A stretch of DNA of 64,000 bases from Nephrocerus scutellatus (GCA_947095585.1 OX352763.1:30119462-30183461); one strand, 5' to 3'. Counted from the stretch's first letter, positions 45,770 through 57,718 are shown. Notes: generated from the sequence alone by a model not told the origin. Made by a program: numbers and translations.

Positions 45770-46648
45770 GGTGCAGTTTCATGTGGGCTTTTTAACAACG
45801 TCATGTACAACGCGTCCGAGAGTGAAATTGTTCCACTCTTGTGTCCAATTGTTATCCATTCTTATACTCGCCTCTTAGTTTGCTGCTTATACGCTTGTAT
45901 GTTTTCGCCAGTGTTGCCGCCTTTTGGTTATCAGTACAGCAAATGTTATATTAATATCTGAAATACCGCTTTTGGAGGATTCTTTGCCTCCTAAAAAATC
46001 AATTAATTTTGTTTCGCTAGCTTTTGGTTCTTCTGTAAATTTAATGATGTGTGGGTGAATTTTGATTTCGCGCCACCTCGTCACCACGTTAAGGCGTAAA
46101 GAATTTCACTGAACTAAAATAATGCAATATTTACATATATATAGGTATTTACATATATATGGTCAGATTGCCTAGATTGGCTAGTTTGAATAGATTTGGT
46201 AAATATGCTAGTTTGGCTAGGAGGAAACATGCTGTTATTTCAGATTTAGTGGTAAACAGTGTCATTTCAACTATCTCTGAGTTCACTCCAAGACCACAAC
46301 TTGTTGCCGGCAAAGTTCTCGAAGCCTTCAAGTTCCTTCTGACCTTTCGGATTTGGATTTTCTGACCTGAATTCAGACTAAAAAACTCATATTGTCCCTA
46401 AGTAGCTAAAGTTTTATTTGTTAGTTATTAATTTTAATAACCTATCCATTGGTACTTTGATTTAAAAACAAAAGTGTTGTTGTAACTTAATGCTATCTGA
46501 AGATCTTTCCTTTATTTAAAGCCCATCAAAAATCAGTTAGTAATAGCCGAGTTATGTTTTTGGCACCCAATAGATGCGCGGTGGTTATATGATTTTATAA
46601 AAAATACGAGACTTGCTGTCTGGTATGGTAGTTCAAAAAGAATTTTTT
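45770..46648. other. Non-coding spacer
   Basis: AT-rich and without a recognisable gene. A short motif series (TAGATTTGG, CTAGTTTGG) at 46160-46220 is locally repetitive. Confidence 0.45.
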
Positions 46649-46659
46649 TTTAGTTTGCT

Positions 46660-46958
46660 TCTTGGGCGCCGTGGCTCAGTGGAAATGAGCATGGCTACTA
46701 AGCAGGGGGTTCGTGGTTCGAATCCCAGTAACACCAAAAGTATTTTTCACGGTGTCCCACCTCTCGCGAATGGGTGACAAACGTTCCGAGAGCAATAAGT
46801 TGTCACGGAAAGTTTCTCAATTCGCCGTTCGGATCCGGCCTTTAATTGCAGGTGCCGTGCCTTCCATTTGTGTGCAAAAATATACATGCTCAAGACGAAT
46901 GGTTGCGAGAAGCTAGGCCTTGGACCGCAATGGTCTGTCGCGCCGAATATTATTATTA
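46660..46958 (+). mobile_element. tRNA-derived SINE with perfect target duplication
   Basis: About 299 bp. The head carries a pol III A box (TGGCTCAGTGG, 46672-46682) and B box (GGTTCGAATCC, 46715-46725) at tRNA-like spacing. A tRNA-unrelated body follows (CACCTCTCGCG, GTCACGGAAAG, CTTCCATTTGTGTGCAAAA, GAAGCTAGGCCTTGG, GGTCTGTCGCGCCGAATA), then an (ATT)n tail. Direct repeats TTTAGTTTGCT flank it at 46649-46659 and 46959-46969. No cloverleaf 3' half is present, so it is not a tRNA gene. Confidence 0.88.
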
Positions 46959-46969
46959 TTTAGTTTGCT

Positions 46970-47622
46970 CTAAATTTTGATCGAAATACACCAAAAGCAA
47001 ATTCGAATGAATCAAGAAGCGTACCACTTTTTTGTTGTGTTGAAGTAAAAGTACGAATACAATGCTGTTTTACAAGTGTAGCGTAACAAAATCCTATCCT
47101 ATCAACAAATGAAAATCTGCTCCATTTTACCCAGCAGTTTGTTATGAAATTGTAATGGAAAAGTTGTTCGTTACCAATAATTCGGTACGGCCTTTAATGG
47201 CATTACAGATCAATCGAATCGAACCTAACCGAACCCAAAAGTGGGAGGTTCACTAAAGCTTGCTGTACATTTGTAGTCGGTGTGATCACTATCAGTCTAG
47301 CACTCCGCTAGGTAGCATAACACTAACCTTTACCCAAAGACACAAGAGGCACAAGATGCAATGTAATAGAAATTCCAAATGGAGAGAATCAGATCAATCG
47401 ATTACGATCGTCGATTGAAATCGACAATTGAGTTTATGTGGAATCTGAAGTTGCATCAGAGGTGATCGAACCGAAAGTGACCAGCTTCTCGATATCAAGT
47501 CAGAGGTAAATTTTTCGCAGGATTGACACACAACGATCCGCGCAATCCTTTATAAGAGGATCTGCATAAGCACAACCTGCAAGATTGTGGAGAATTTCAT
47601 TATTTGCGTTGTAAGATAAAAC
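46970..47622. other. Spacer, no gene seen
   Basis: No recognisable coding or repeat signature beyond short AATCGA-type motifs near 47210-47450. Confidence 0.45.
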
Positions 47623-47739
47623 TAACGGGTGTTTTTTTAGGAGGTTTGTTTTTCCGATAGATGTCGTTTTATTTTATGACAGTTGTTTTGACAGCTCAAA
47701 GTGGCATTTCTACTCAGTATTGTTTGGCAAATCATTATG

Positions 47740-47771
<32 letters not shown>

Positions 47772-47934
47772 ACATTTGTGAAAAATAGTCGTGGTAGCCA
47801 TATGCCAGAAATTGTGTTTAAATGTTAAATGCCAAAAAATTATCTACCAAATAAAGAAAAATTTTGGTCATTTCATAATTTTATATGTGTTTTATTCAAA
47901 AAAAAAATCGGCAACCTCTTAAAAAAACACGTTA
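47623..47934 (+). mobile_element. Internally deleted mariner derivative (MITE), left arm
   Basis: 312 bp. The first about 118 bp match the 5' end of the 9.8 kb element up to its ATG. The last about 165 bp match its 3' end from TGACATTTGTGAAAAATAG onward. The whole transposase body between (about 1 kb) is gone and replaced by 30 A (47740-47769). It keeps the normal EIVFKC-stop end that the 9.8 kb copy lost. Confidence 0.9.
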
Positions 47935-47938
47935 TATC

Positions 47939-48103
47939 TAACTGGTGTTTTTTTAAGAGGTTGCCGATTTTTTTTTTGAATAAAACACATATAAAATTAT
48001 GAAATGACCAAAATTTTTTTTTATTTGGTAGATAATTTTTTGGCATTTAACATTTAAACACAATTTCTGGCATATGGCTACCACGACTATTTTTCACAAA
48101 TGT

Positions 48104-48138
<35 letters not shown>

Positions 48139-48255
48139 CATAATGATTTGCCAAACAATACTGAGTAGAAATGCCACTTTGAGCTGTCAAAACAACTGTC
48201 ATAAAATAAAACGACATCTATCGGAAAAACAAACCTCCCAAAAAAACACCCTTTA
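47939..48255 (-). mobile_element. Internally deleted mariner derivative (MITE), right arm
   Basis: 317 bp, the same deletion derivative in inverted orientation, with 33 T at 48106-48138. With the left arm it forms a near-perfect tail-to-tail palindrome of about 630 bp around a spacer of a few bases. TA follows its outer end. Confidence 0.9.
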
Positions 48256-48815
48256 TAAACTTGCAAGAATAAGAAAGAAATAAGAATACTTGATGTATAT
48301 AAAGGGTGTCCTAAAAGTAGCGGATCTTTGTTTTACAGAGCATATAGTGAACATTCGCCTGTTGTGTTTACTTGTTAATGATTTTGAGGATTAATACTAT
48401 TTTAACCCAGAAGTTTGGGTATAAAAGAAGATTCCGGTACGAATAAAATGCAGCTTAGATCTTGATGCCACAGCTAACACACCATTCAAATTGTTGTTGA
48501 CGGATTTACGAAGAGGACTGTCATATGTCAAAACTCACTTTGACATGACTCACAGAATCAGCAGAACAGCTCCAACAGAAATGTCAAAATAGAGGTGGCA
48601 TTTTCATTAATAGCTTCACAGAAAAATCACACCATTCACGTTAGCTGAAAAAACTTGCAGCCACTGTGAAATCTGCTCATATATATATATATAAGGACGA
48701 ATTATTTAATTTAACGTCAATTGCAATTAAAATGTTGCCCTATTATGGTTAATGTCTCTGTTAAAAACTTGTGAACCACTGTACTGGTATGCTGATGATA
48801 TTTCGTCACAGTTTT
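48256..48815. other. Spacer with possible further TIR
   Basis: At 48300-48322 the sequence TATAAAGGGTGTCCTAAAAG resembles a mariner-type terminus, but no partner end was found. The rest has no gene. Confidence 0.35.
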
Positions 48816-48819
48816 TGAG

Positions 48820-50262
48820 CCACTTTGTGCGTGAGTAACATAGTCATAGTCATAGCCGATGTTGTCACAGACAACAATGACCCACTGGCTCGTCAAGAAC
48901 GCCGCAACCCGAGACGCAACATATCTACCGAACCACCCGGTGGAGAAGAGATCGAAACTGCAATAAGGAAGCTGAAAAATCACAAAGCTCCAGGACCGGA
49001 TAACCTGGCTGCGGAACTTCTGATGTGCAACTCGGTCGCCCTTGCGTGTGCACTCACCCCAATCATTCGTGAAGCGTGGAGTACTTGTAGAATTCCCGAC
49101 AGTTGGAAAGAAGGAGTCATCATAACGATCCCATAGAAAAGCGACTTTAGCGATTGCAAGAATTGGCGAGGGATAACCCTACTCAACTCTATCGAGAAGG
49201 TGCTGGCTTTGCTAATACTCGATCGAATCTCACCAACTGTAAACAACCTACTGCGAAGAGAGCAAGCTGGATTCAGGCCAAATCGATCGTGCGTAGATCA
49301 CATCAACACACTCAGAATCATCATTGAGCAATCTGTGGAATGGGGTCACCGTTATTCCTTCTCTTTGTCGACTTCGAACGAGCCTTCGACACGATCTCAA
49401 GAGATGCCATTTGGAATGCGTTGCAAAATTTAGGTGTACCGGAAACAATTGGGGTGCTCATTCGTGAGCTCTACAGAGACGCCTCCTGCAGTGTACGTTT
49501 CAAGGGCAAGCATAGTGTCAAATTCAACATCACCAAAGGAGTACGCCAAGGTTGTGTTCTTTCACATTTGCTCTTTTTGGTTGTTCTTGATAGTGTCAAA
49601 CAACGAAGCACCGAACGGAATACAATGGCGCCCATTTCAAAAGCTCCACGATATCGATTATGCTGACGACATCTGCTTGATGACACACACACTTCCTGAC
49701 ATGATCTGGAAATTGTAGAAACTGATCGCCAATGCAAGTAAAGTCGGGTTGAAGTTAAACATGAGCAAAACAATAATGATGCGCAATTGACGAACGCGCT
49801 GTTACCATCGATGAAGTTGAAGAGTTCTGCTACCTCGGCAGCGTGATAAAGAAGGATGGCGGCTCGGAGGCGGACATCTCGTCCCGAATCAACAAAGCAC
49901 GCTATGCGTATCACAAGCTGAACAATATATGGCGTTCACGACGCACTAAGCTTAACATTTTCAATGCAAGCGTGAAATCGGTTCTTCTCTACGGATGTGA
50001 GACATGGAAGGTAACCGAATCAGTATCTACGAGGTTACAGGTCTTAATCAACAAATGTCTCAGAAGGGTGTGCTGCAATTTCTGGCCAAACTTGATCTCA
50101 AACGTGGACCTTCTAAAACTCACCAACAGTCAGCCAATAGCAACAGAGATTCGATGGAGAAAATGGCAGTGGGTAGGGCATAGGGATGATGGCAAAGCAA
50201 ATATGGCATTTGAGTGGATTATATCAAGAATTCTATTCAAGAATTGTTCCTGGATAATTTGA
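48820..50262 (+). mobile_element. Decayed RTE-like reverse transcriptase
   Basis: Plus-strand RT in three frames. Pieces in order: IRKLKNHKAPGPDNLAAELL and IPDSWKEGVIITIP (48.97-49.14 kb); NWRGITLLNSIEKVLA and QAGFRPNRSCVDHINTLR (49.16-49.33); LFVDFERAFDTISRDAIW (first catalytic Asp, about 49.37); GVRQGCVLS (49.54); DIDYADDICLM (49.65); SEADISSRINKARYAYHKLN and LLYGCETW (49.86-50.02); RWRKWQWVGH (50.16). A nearly complete RT plus C-terminal tail, but with stops (for example at 49134) and at least two frameshifts. The endonuclease half is missing. Confidence 0.85.
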
Positions 50263-50269
50263 GAGCAGA

Positions 50270-51850
50270 TGTGTGTTCCAAAAGCGCTCGAAATGGGGTT
50301 TATTTTCTTTTTATGTTGTCAGTGAGCTGTCGTAAGGATATCTTAGGCTGCATACGTAGAAAATAAATGTATAGATTCAGTTGGTAGTTAGTTGGAAGGT
50401 TGATAGATCCCGTGAAATTTAAGCATCTTAACTGGTAACAGTTTTTCTCTTTTCTTCACTTTTTCATAATCCAGTCATTGAGTATTTGTTGCATGAGCAG
50501 CAAGACGCACCGCAAAACCAGTCACATATCGATATCAGTACAGTAACACCACGAGTCACTCTTTTGATCTGCGACACAGTTGATTAAAGGATTTATCTTC
50601 CTCCGCACCGGATCGCTGTCATCATCATCCAAACTTGTGGCAATGCAATAAACCCGCCATGGCGATGACCGTGCTCTTGGAGATAATAGGGAGTATGTTA
50701 GTAGTTTGCAGATCGATAAGTAAAGCGTACCTATGACATTGGCGTTCAAACGTCGAGGCATAGATATTGGCACATGATACCGGTAACCACGATAGCACCA
50801 TGAATAGACTCTAAGTGAAACGATTAATTTTCCCCGACTATGCTTATTATTATCGCGTTGCACAGTAGAACGCGTTCTGAAAATTTGCATATAATTTTGG
50901 TAGACTTTGAATTTAAGCCACTGTTTCACTGTATCTAATCCAAATGAAGGACCAGAACGGAATGCTTGTAATTTGTACCTTATTTTCTTTTCCTCTGAAG
51001 CACAGGTACGCAGAAAATAGTATTTTTAATGGTCTAGTTGTTAAGCATAGGCTCATTTAGACTCTAAGATAACCTTATACCCTAGAAATCTCTGTATGAT
51101 TCTTCCTGTAGCGTGGGGTAAATTGTTGACACAGTGTAGAGTTGGAGCGTGAGCTCCGCGCTTGCCTAGCTTTCGCCATTAAGCATAGTCATGAAGTATG
51201 TACTATTCAGCAGTCCTCTCTTCGAGAGTAAACCGCAGCCCCCGCGTTGCATCCCCAGAACTAGCTGGGTCCTCAACCACAATTGTCTGTGAGCACGGAC
51301 AATTCCCGCGGTACCAACGCAACCTTGGCGAGGTCTGACATGAAGGGACTCAGCTCTTTCAGAATGAGTGCCTGGGCGATTGCAAAAGCAGACCCTGGCA
51401 GCACGTTCGTCCGGAATCGAGAACCATATCATTTGACACTAGGTGTTTCAATTCCTAGGCCACCCAGGATAGAAACTATCCCAGGCACCAACGCACCAAC
51501 GCTATTGTATGACAGGAGCGCTTCATGCTTAAAAACAGCGCCCATTCTGACATTTTTAATTTAATCTTCCGAGTTAAACCAAGTATCAGACTTATAATAA
51601 CCAGACGATAAAGTAAGATACAGCGGTCCCCTCGGGGTAAGGTAAATTGTTGACAGTGGGAAACCGAATCTTTTGAAACTTCAACAAAAAATAAGGACAA
51701 TTGATTGTCAATTGTCAACGGTTTAGGGTACTACACGTTGCCGTCCAAAATTTTACAAACTCATCCTAAAAATTATCTTTTATTCCTTCATTTCTTAGTT
51801 CCTTAGAGAAACCTCTGATGTAAAATTGTTATCAGTTGTGTAGTGCGCTT
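50270..51850. other. Unassigned region
   Basis: A few open frames (50929-50522 minus, 51283-51564 plus) have no signature I can name. The GC-richer stretch 51120-51500 looks like old transposon sequence but matches none of the families in this window. Confidence 0.35.
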
Positions 51851-51851
51851 G

Positions 51852-52145
51852 ATAACAATAATAATATTCGGCGCGACAGACCGTGGCAGTCCAAGGTATA
51901 GCTTCTCGCGACCATTTGTGTTCTGCATGTATATTTTTGCACACAAATGGAAGGGACCTACAATTTAATGTCGTATCTGAAGGGCAAATTGAGAAGCTTT
52001 CCGTGACTAGTTATTACAATCGGACTTTTGTCAGACTTTCGCGAGAGGTGGAAAACCGTGAAAATACTTTTGGTGTTATTGAGATTCGAGCCACGAACCT
52101 TCTGATCAGAAGCCATACACTTATCCACTGAGGCACAGCGTCCAC
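51852..52145 (-). mobile_element. tRNA-derived SINE, second copy
   Basis: Minus-strand copy of the 46.66 kb SINE, about 294 bp. A box TGCCTCAGTGG and B box-like GGCTCGAATCT are readable near its 5' end (52.13-52.08 kb). The (ATT)n tail is at about 51.86 kb. Flanking near-duplicates AGTGCGCTTG (51842-51851) and AGTGCTCTTG (52146-52155) match 9 of 10. More diverged than the first copy. Confidence 0.85.
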
Positions 52146-52337
52146 AGTGCTCTTGTTAGCGCAGCCAATTTTATGCCATTTTGTACGTACGTGCATGATG
52201 TCTGGTACCTCTCATACATCAAATTAGTAAATAAAATTTCTTTTTATATTGAATCGAAGTTCTCCTACCTGAGCGTCGAACTTGACGAGTTGAAGTGGTT
52301 AAGTAAGTCCTTACCCCCTGGGCTGGATTAAGGTGTC

Positions 52338-53614
52338 ATGCGACCCGTGCCGATAATCAGCCTGGCTGGGCGCCCAGTTTTTAAAATTAGCCCAGTCTCG
52401 AACGGAGTGTCACGGATACCTGGAGCCCTCCTGAGTCCTTATCTGTATATGGCCGATCTCTGTAATGATGGACCTCCTTTCTCCGCCAGTCGTGGGAATC
52501 ATATGGCAGCAAATAATAAAAACTTTTCTTTTGTTAGTTTTGAGAAAACTTCTAATACCGGTTCTTCTTCCATACCGGACGGTAGCATGGTGCAATCTCT
52601 GGCTACCGGAAGGGCCCCTGCAACGATGGGCGGTGGTTTATACACTGCCGACAAGCGCAGAGCGGCTATTAAAGGGAATCCTTCTACCAGCAGTGGCAGG
52701 GTTTTGGCACCTCATGGCCCTCCCGTCACATGCAACAACAAAGGAGGTAAAGTCGTACCGACTACTTCACTTGGGAGTGCATCTTGTAGTAATAGTTCGC
52801 GACAGTGCGCTCCAACAAGTTCGCTCTACAAGGACCGGCGTAATGTCAATCCGACACTGAAGGCCCTCGGAGCTAATTCGGAGACCAGCAGGACGCCGAG
52901 GCAAATCGCCCAAGACCTTCTTGATAAGGACAGCAGGAAGACCAGCGGAGACTCTACGTCGAAGCGACAGAGATCGGTTTAGGAGGCCATTCCGATCTCA
53001 AAAAGGATCATGGCAAAAACCGCCCCTAGTCACTCCAGTATTACATCTAAGAGGTCCTTCAGCGACGTCCTAAAAAGCAGGATCGTTGTCGCGGTAATTG
53101 ATCGTAGCGACATGCATGATGATGGAATACTCGAATTCTTACGGCTAAGCAATCCCTCCCTTCCGACGCACGACTGGAAGGTCGTTAAGACAGAGGAGCG
53201 TAGGGGCTACTACAGATCCGCGATAGTTGTGATCAACCAGGAATCCCTTGTTCCCCTGGCAAGGACCAAAGGCGTGATTCGGTTTGTATGGAACCACATC
53301 ACCCTTCGGGTCTATAAGAAGGATTAGTTAGAAGCTGGTAAACCAACCCCTCGGACTCGGAGTCTCAAGTTCCTGAACCGGGAACATCCGTCACCTTCCC
53401 TACGATGGATGACGTTGTTCCCCAAGCTTCGGCTACCCTGTCACAGTCTTCTGTGTCCATGATAGTTGACGATATTCCCCAAGCTTCGGCCAATTCGTCG
53501 CAGTCTTCCGTCTCCATGGCTGACACTCTGTCGGACTTGGACTGGGAGGACCATCTATTCAGGGAGTCTACCAATGAAGACGAGCTTCTAAACTCGCCTT
53601 CGGAAGGGGGATGA
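52338..53614 (+). pseudogene. LOA/R1-type retroelement ORF1 (gag-like), interrupted
   Basis: A long frame opens at 52338 (Ser/Asn/Lys-rich; KALGANSETSRTPRQIAQDL near 52.87 kb). It is cut by TAG at 52980-52982 and continues in the same frame to 53327 with a conserved block: FSDVLKSRIVVAVIDRSD, WKVVKTEERRGYYRSAIVV, FVWNHITLRVYKKD. A second TAG ends it. After a one-base shift, an acidic Ser/Asp tail (SDSESQVPEPGTSVTF, then two 60-bp repeats encoding SQSSVSM) runs to 53614. The IVVAVIDRSD block resembles a domain in ORF1 proteins of insect LOA/R1 LINEs. Paralogues at 57.3 and 58.5 kb have sense codons at both stops. Confidence 0.75.
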
Positions 53615-53654
53615 GCAGGACAACACTGTAGTGGAGATTTCTCTGCCCAAGAGT

Positions 53655-54290
53655 AGCAATAATGTTGCGGGTGGTACAGATTAATCTCCAGCACTCCAAA
53701 AAGCCTTCATCCTCCCTTCTACTCCGAATTTGTCCTGATACGAGAGCCTTGGGTTGTTAACAACCGAGTTTGTGGACTCATGACTCCTAATTACTATCCA
53801 CTATATGTGGCAGACAAAGGTAAACCTAGATCCTGCATATTAGTGAGTAATAGTCTCAATGTATTCTAACTCCCTAATTTTAGCGACCGGGATACCACCG
53901 CGGTGAAGCTAGAGACTGCCAAGGGTGCATATTTGATGGCATCGGCATATCTGGAATCTGGAAAGATTAATCGAGGAAGCAAAATCCAAGAAAACCAGCT
54001 TATTAATCGGATGTGACGCTAACGCGCACCATTCGGTATGGGGCAGTACTGACATAAACGACAGAGGTGAGCTACTTTTTGATTACATTTTAAGTACTAA
54101 CCTGGTTGTTTCCAATAAAGGTAATGAACCAACGTTCATTACCACAAATAGACAAGAGGTCCTAGACATCACCCTTGTCTCCGACTCAATTCACCACAAA
54201 ATTCTAAACTGGAAGGTTTCGGCTGAGCACTCTTTCTCAGATCACCATTACATTCAGTTTGGTCTGGACGATGAACCCCCTTGCAACAAG
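53655..54290 (+). pseudogene. LINE ORF2 endonuclease, truncated
   Basis: Plus-strand, frame-broken. QINLQHSKKPSSSLLL opens the APE-type endonuclease. Later pieces are CDANAHHSVWGSTDIN, RGELLFDYILSTNLVVSNKG, EVLDITLVSDSI and FSDHHYIQFGLDDE. These match the endonuclease of LOA-type elements in order. The RT is absent because the sequence breaks off near 54290, so only the 5' half of the element remains. Confidence 0.75.
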
Positions 54291-55880
54291 TTGTTGTTGG
54301 ATCGTCTGTTTCGTAGACACTGTTTTTATGCATTTGGTTTTGACCTCATTAATGTGCAGTCTTTGTATCGTCCGCTTGTCTTGTACAGCCCTTGAAATGC
54401 ATCCTGTGATTTGAATATCGTTTACGTAGGTCAGTTTCTAGCTATGACTCACAAAAACTTGTTTCTGGCGCTATTACATCATCGTCTCCCAACACTCTCG
54501 TTAGGTCGGCTGGTCCACTTCCTCGCCGAACCACTGTGATTGTGATACAAAAATCGTTATCTATCTTATCACATTTACCATGGTCATGCGGTCAATTGAG
54601 TCCCTTTATTTGGATGTTAAATTCTAACCTTTTATCCTTTTGACCTTTGATGGGTATAAGGTTAGAAACTGTTTTCTGTATTTTTCTAAAAAATAATTTT
54701 TAAATTTGGGAATTGGGAATTTCCGACCACTGTGCTGCGGTGTCTTTTGCGCGTCATCAGATTGATTCAAATGTGAAATCGTTTTTGCTCCACCATTTGC
54801 ATATCGCATGTGATCGAATACTCCACTTTTCTGTTCACTCCAATTGTTTATTGTTTCATCCAAAGGCGAATGCGAAGACTTGGAAACTTTTACAATTGGT
54901 TTTCTTCGTTAGCCCTAAGGAGAGCAATGCTATTGCGGTTTTTAGGCGATACTTGCACGAACGAATTAACGAAATGAATGGAAATTGTAATTTTCCGCAG
55001 TGTGTGTTGTTTTTTTTGTTTTGTTTAAGTGCCTGGCGGGCTGAGTGCTAGTATCTGGCGGATGTGAAGTTACTGTGTCTGTGATGATGTGTTTCCATTG
55101 TTTTGAATAAAAGTGAAAACCCCATATCAGCAGCAAATGTCATTGTCGCGCAGGCAAAAGGAACTTGTTGGCAGCGGAGGCGGTGGCGACGACGGTGGTG
55201 TTGCGGCACGGCACCAATTTCATATGAAATTTCCATTTCAATTTCTGAGCGAATTGATTTCGCGCTTCGTCATCTTTGTATTGTTGTTCGCCCAGTGCCA
55301 GAGCACACTTCTTATCAACTTTTATAGTGAACTTCAAAGTGAAATGTAGGTCTTTCAGTTGGTTGCAGTGAGCTGTGGAAGGTCACACGACACTAACTTC
55401 ATCATATATTTAATTTATAGTACTAACTAACATACTTGAGGTTCCCCTAACACAATGGAAATTTCTCAGAAATTTCGGGATGCATGCGCTGCGATGTAGT
55501 CATTACTGTTACTGCTAATGCTATAGTAATTTTACGAATAATTGACTTCTAATGAGAGTGAGTGTGAATGTGATTGTGTCGAGATCAGCAGATTTAGGTA
55601 AAGATAAAAATATAATTAATGATCGCTTAGAAAATTGTATGATCTCGTAAAATAGGGCGTTACAGTTATTTTCAATTGTTTTCCAACGATTATAAATTTT
55701 TCTTGATTAAGAATTCATCTTTCCATAGATATGTGTCACATTTTTAGTCCTAATCTCAATATAATCTCGTATATCTAAAACACACTGAGTTACAAAAAGA
55801 GGCGATCCTCGAAGTAATAACTTCAAGTACGTTTGTACTACAATGTTTTTTCAGCTTAGTATTTTTATTTAAACAAAAGT
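54291..55880. other. Spacer with one weak exon candidate
   Basis: Mostly AT-rich. At 55113-55349 a plus-strand frame (MKTPYQQQMSLSRRQKELVG, Gly-rich stretch, then a hydrophobic segment with FVIFVLLF) could be a first exon or chance. I see no convincing donor and no family match. Confidence 0.25.
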
Positions 55881-55899
55881 AGCAATTTAAGGAGAAAGA

Positions 55900-56420
55900 T
55901 AAGTATCAGAAATAAGCAAACCAAATAAAAAGGTCAAAAACTTCAAAAGCCAACCTTGCACAATCCAGATAAAAACAAATTTTTGGTGTTGTTCTACTAG
56001 TCTTTGATAGAGTGTATTTCCTCCACGACTGTTGATTAAAGCGAAAATTCTTCTTTGCTTGAGATTCATTCATATTATCCAGTTCCTCAATTAGAGCAGA
56101 TTTCAAAACGCTGAGTGTCTTTGGAAAAGCAGATCTCTAGATATTTCTTTTTCGTAGCACGTCCCAAACGTATTTGGTCTGAAATCAAATCATGTACTTT
56201 TTGAAAATACTCAGTAACGCAACTGGCTTCGTCTGGTCTTGAATTATCCAGCGATTCGCAGCATTCTGAATGCATGCACATCGACATCTCGCCTCTTTCC
56301 TACCTTAATACCTTTGTGCTCACGCCGTGCATCATAAGGGCCATGTGCTAAAATCAACAAAAAATTGTCACCAATAAATCGTGCAAAGGAATAGCAAGCA
56401 CAACCGACGTTGCCTATGCT
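55900..56420 (-). pseudogene. Unidentified degraded coding sequence
   Basis: On the minus strand two frames meet near 56100. Upstream is CESLDNSRPDEASCVTEYFQ followed by KVHDLISDQIRLGRATKKKY. Downstream is SALIEELDNMNESQAKKNFR and KICFYLDCARLAFEVFDLF. Composition is protein-like and the frame change sits at one point, so a frameshifted exon or pseudogene is plausible. I cannot name the family. Either it is an old transposon protein or a host gene relic. Confidence 0.3.
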
Positions 56421-56439
56421 GTAGCGCGAGTCTCGGTAT

Positions 56440-56700
56440 GAGAGCAGACTATAACAGCGTATTCAAATCTAGGAATTTAACCACAACTTTCAAGCTACTG
56501 GTGTAAAAGATAATAGTTATACCAATATTTACATATAGTTCCGATAATTCAATGCTTAGCAAAAATCGAGAGGAGAATAATTGGCCCTGTATGTGAGAAA
56601 GGACAAGTCCGGAGACTCTATAATGATAAGATCTACGAGCGTTACTTCGAAGATCGCAAAGAGAATTTGGTTCGGTAGACTGCGGTGGGAAAAATACCTA
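56440..56700 (+). mobile_element. LINE C-terminal tail fragment
   Basis: Degraded copy of the tail also seen at 31.0-31.45 and 63.5-63.9 kb. Shared blocks include ATACCAATATTTACATATAG-like, GAATAATTGGCCCTGTATGT and AGACTCTATAATGAT. Not translatable in one frame. Confidence 0.6.
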
Positions 56701-56702
56701 AA

Positions 56703-56939
56703 ACCATCCAACCATCCAATCATCAAACCATCCAATCATCAAACCATCCAACCATCCAACCATTCAACCATCCAAACATCCAACCATCCAACATCCAACC
56801 ATCCAACCATCCAACCATCCAACCATCCAACCATCCAACCATCCAACCATCCAACCATCCAACCATCCAACCATCCAACCATCCAACCATCCAACCATCC
56901 CACCATCCAACCATCCAACCATCCAACCATCCAACCAAC
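56703..56939 (+). repeat. ATCCAACC minisatellite, array 1
   Basis: About 29 copies of the 8-bp unit CCATCCAA with a few variants (CATCAAAC, CATTCAAC, one 5-bp unit). All six frames stay open, giving artefactual Asn-His-Pro-Thr or Trp-Leu-Asp-Gly proteins. Confidence 0.95.
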
Positions 56940-57486
56940 CGGACGATAGTACAATGATCTTGCTGTCTACCAGCAGATCCCTTGCAACTATGGGTAGTGG
57001 TTTATCCACTGCCGTCAACCGCAGGCAGTGGCCCTTCCGCTGCAAGTAACAGCAATGAAAGTAAAGATCTCCCTACTACTTTAACCAACCTTGAAAGCGC
57101 ATCTTGTAGTGGACGTCCGCGACAACTTACTCTATCAAGATCGTACTACAAGTTCGGCGAAATGCCACTCGGTCGCGGAAGGCACTCGGAGACGTTCCGG
57201 AGACCAGCAGAACGCCGAGGCAGGTTGCAAAACTTAAATCAGCCGAAGCCATTATTGATAATGATAGGAAGCGGATAAGCAACGTCAAGTCCAAGCGACA
57301 GAGATCGGTGGAGGAAACCATTCCGATTTTAATACGACCTAAAGTACTTAACACCAGCACCATTTACAGCTCTGCGATGTCCTCAAAGACAAAATCGTTG
57401 TTGCAGTAATTGATCGAAGCGGCATCGATCGAGATCCTGTGATCTCTATAAGCAGAATATAAGTAGCATGGTGGAAGTTTGGCCGG

Positions 57487-57718
57487 GCAATCATCAAACC
57501 ATCCAATCATCAAACCATCCAACCATCCAACCATTCAACCATCCAAACATCCAACCATCCAACATCCAACCATCCAACCATCCAACCATCCAACCATCCA
57601 ACCATCCAACCATCCAACCATCCAACCATCCAACCATCCAACCATCCAACCATCCCACCATCCAACCATCCAACCATCCAACCATCCAACCATCCAACCA
57701 TCCAACCATCCAACCAAC
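57487..57718 (+). repeat. ATCCAACC minisatellite, array 2
   Basis: Same variant order as array 1, including the irregular unit, so it was copied with the unit rather than arising independently. Confidence 0.95.

Noticed and set aside
46660..46735. Possible tRNA gene
   Set aside because: A and B boxes are present, but no acceptor stem pairing or 3' half follows. The unit continues into a 300-bp body with target duplication, so it is a SINE head.
48300..48360. Start of another mariner element
   Set aside because: A GGGTGTCCTAAAAG terminus-like sequence is seen, but no inverted partner or transposase was found nearby.
56703..57718. CRISPR-like repeat arrays
   Set aside because: The 8-bp units are contiguous without spacers, in a eukaryotic context. 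They are minisatellites.
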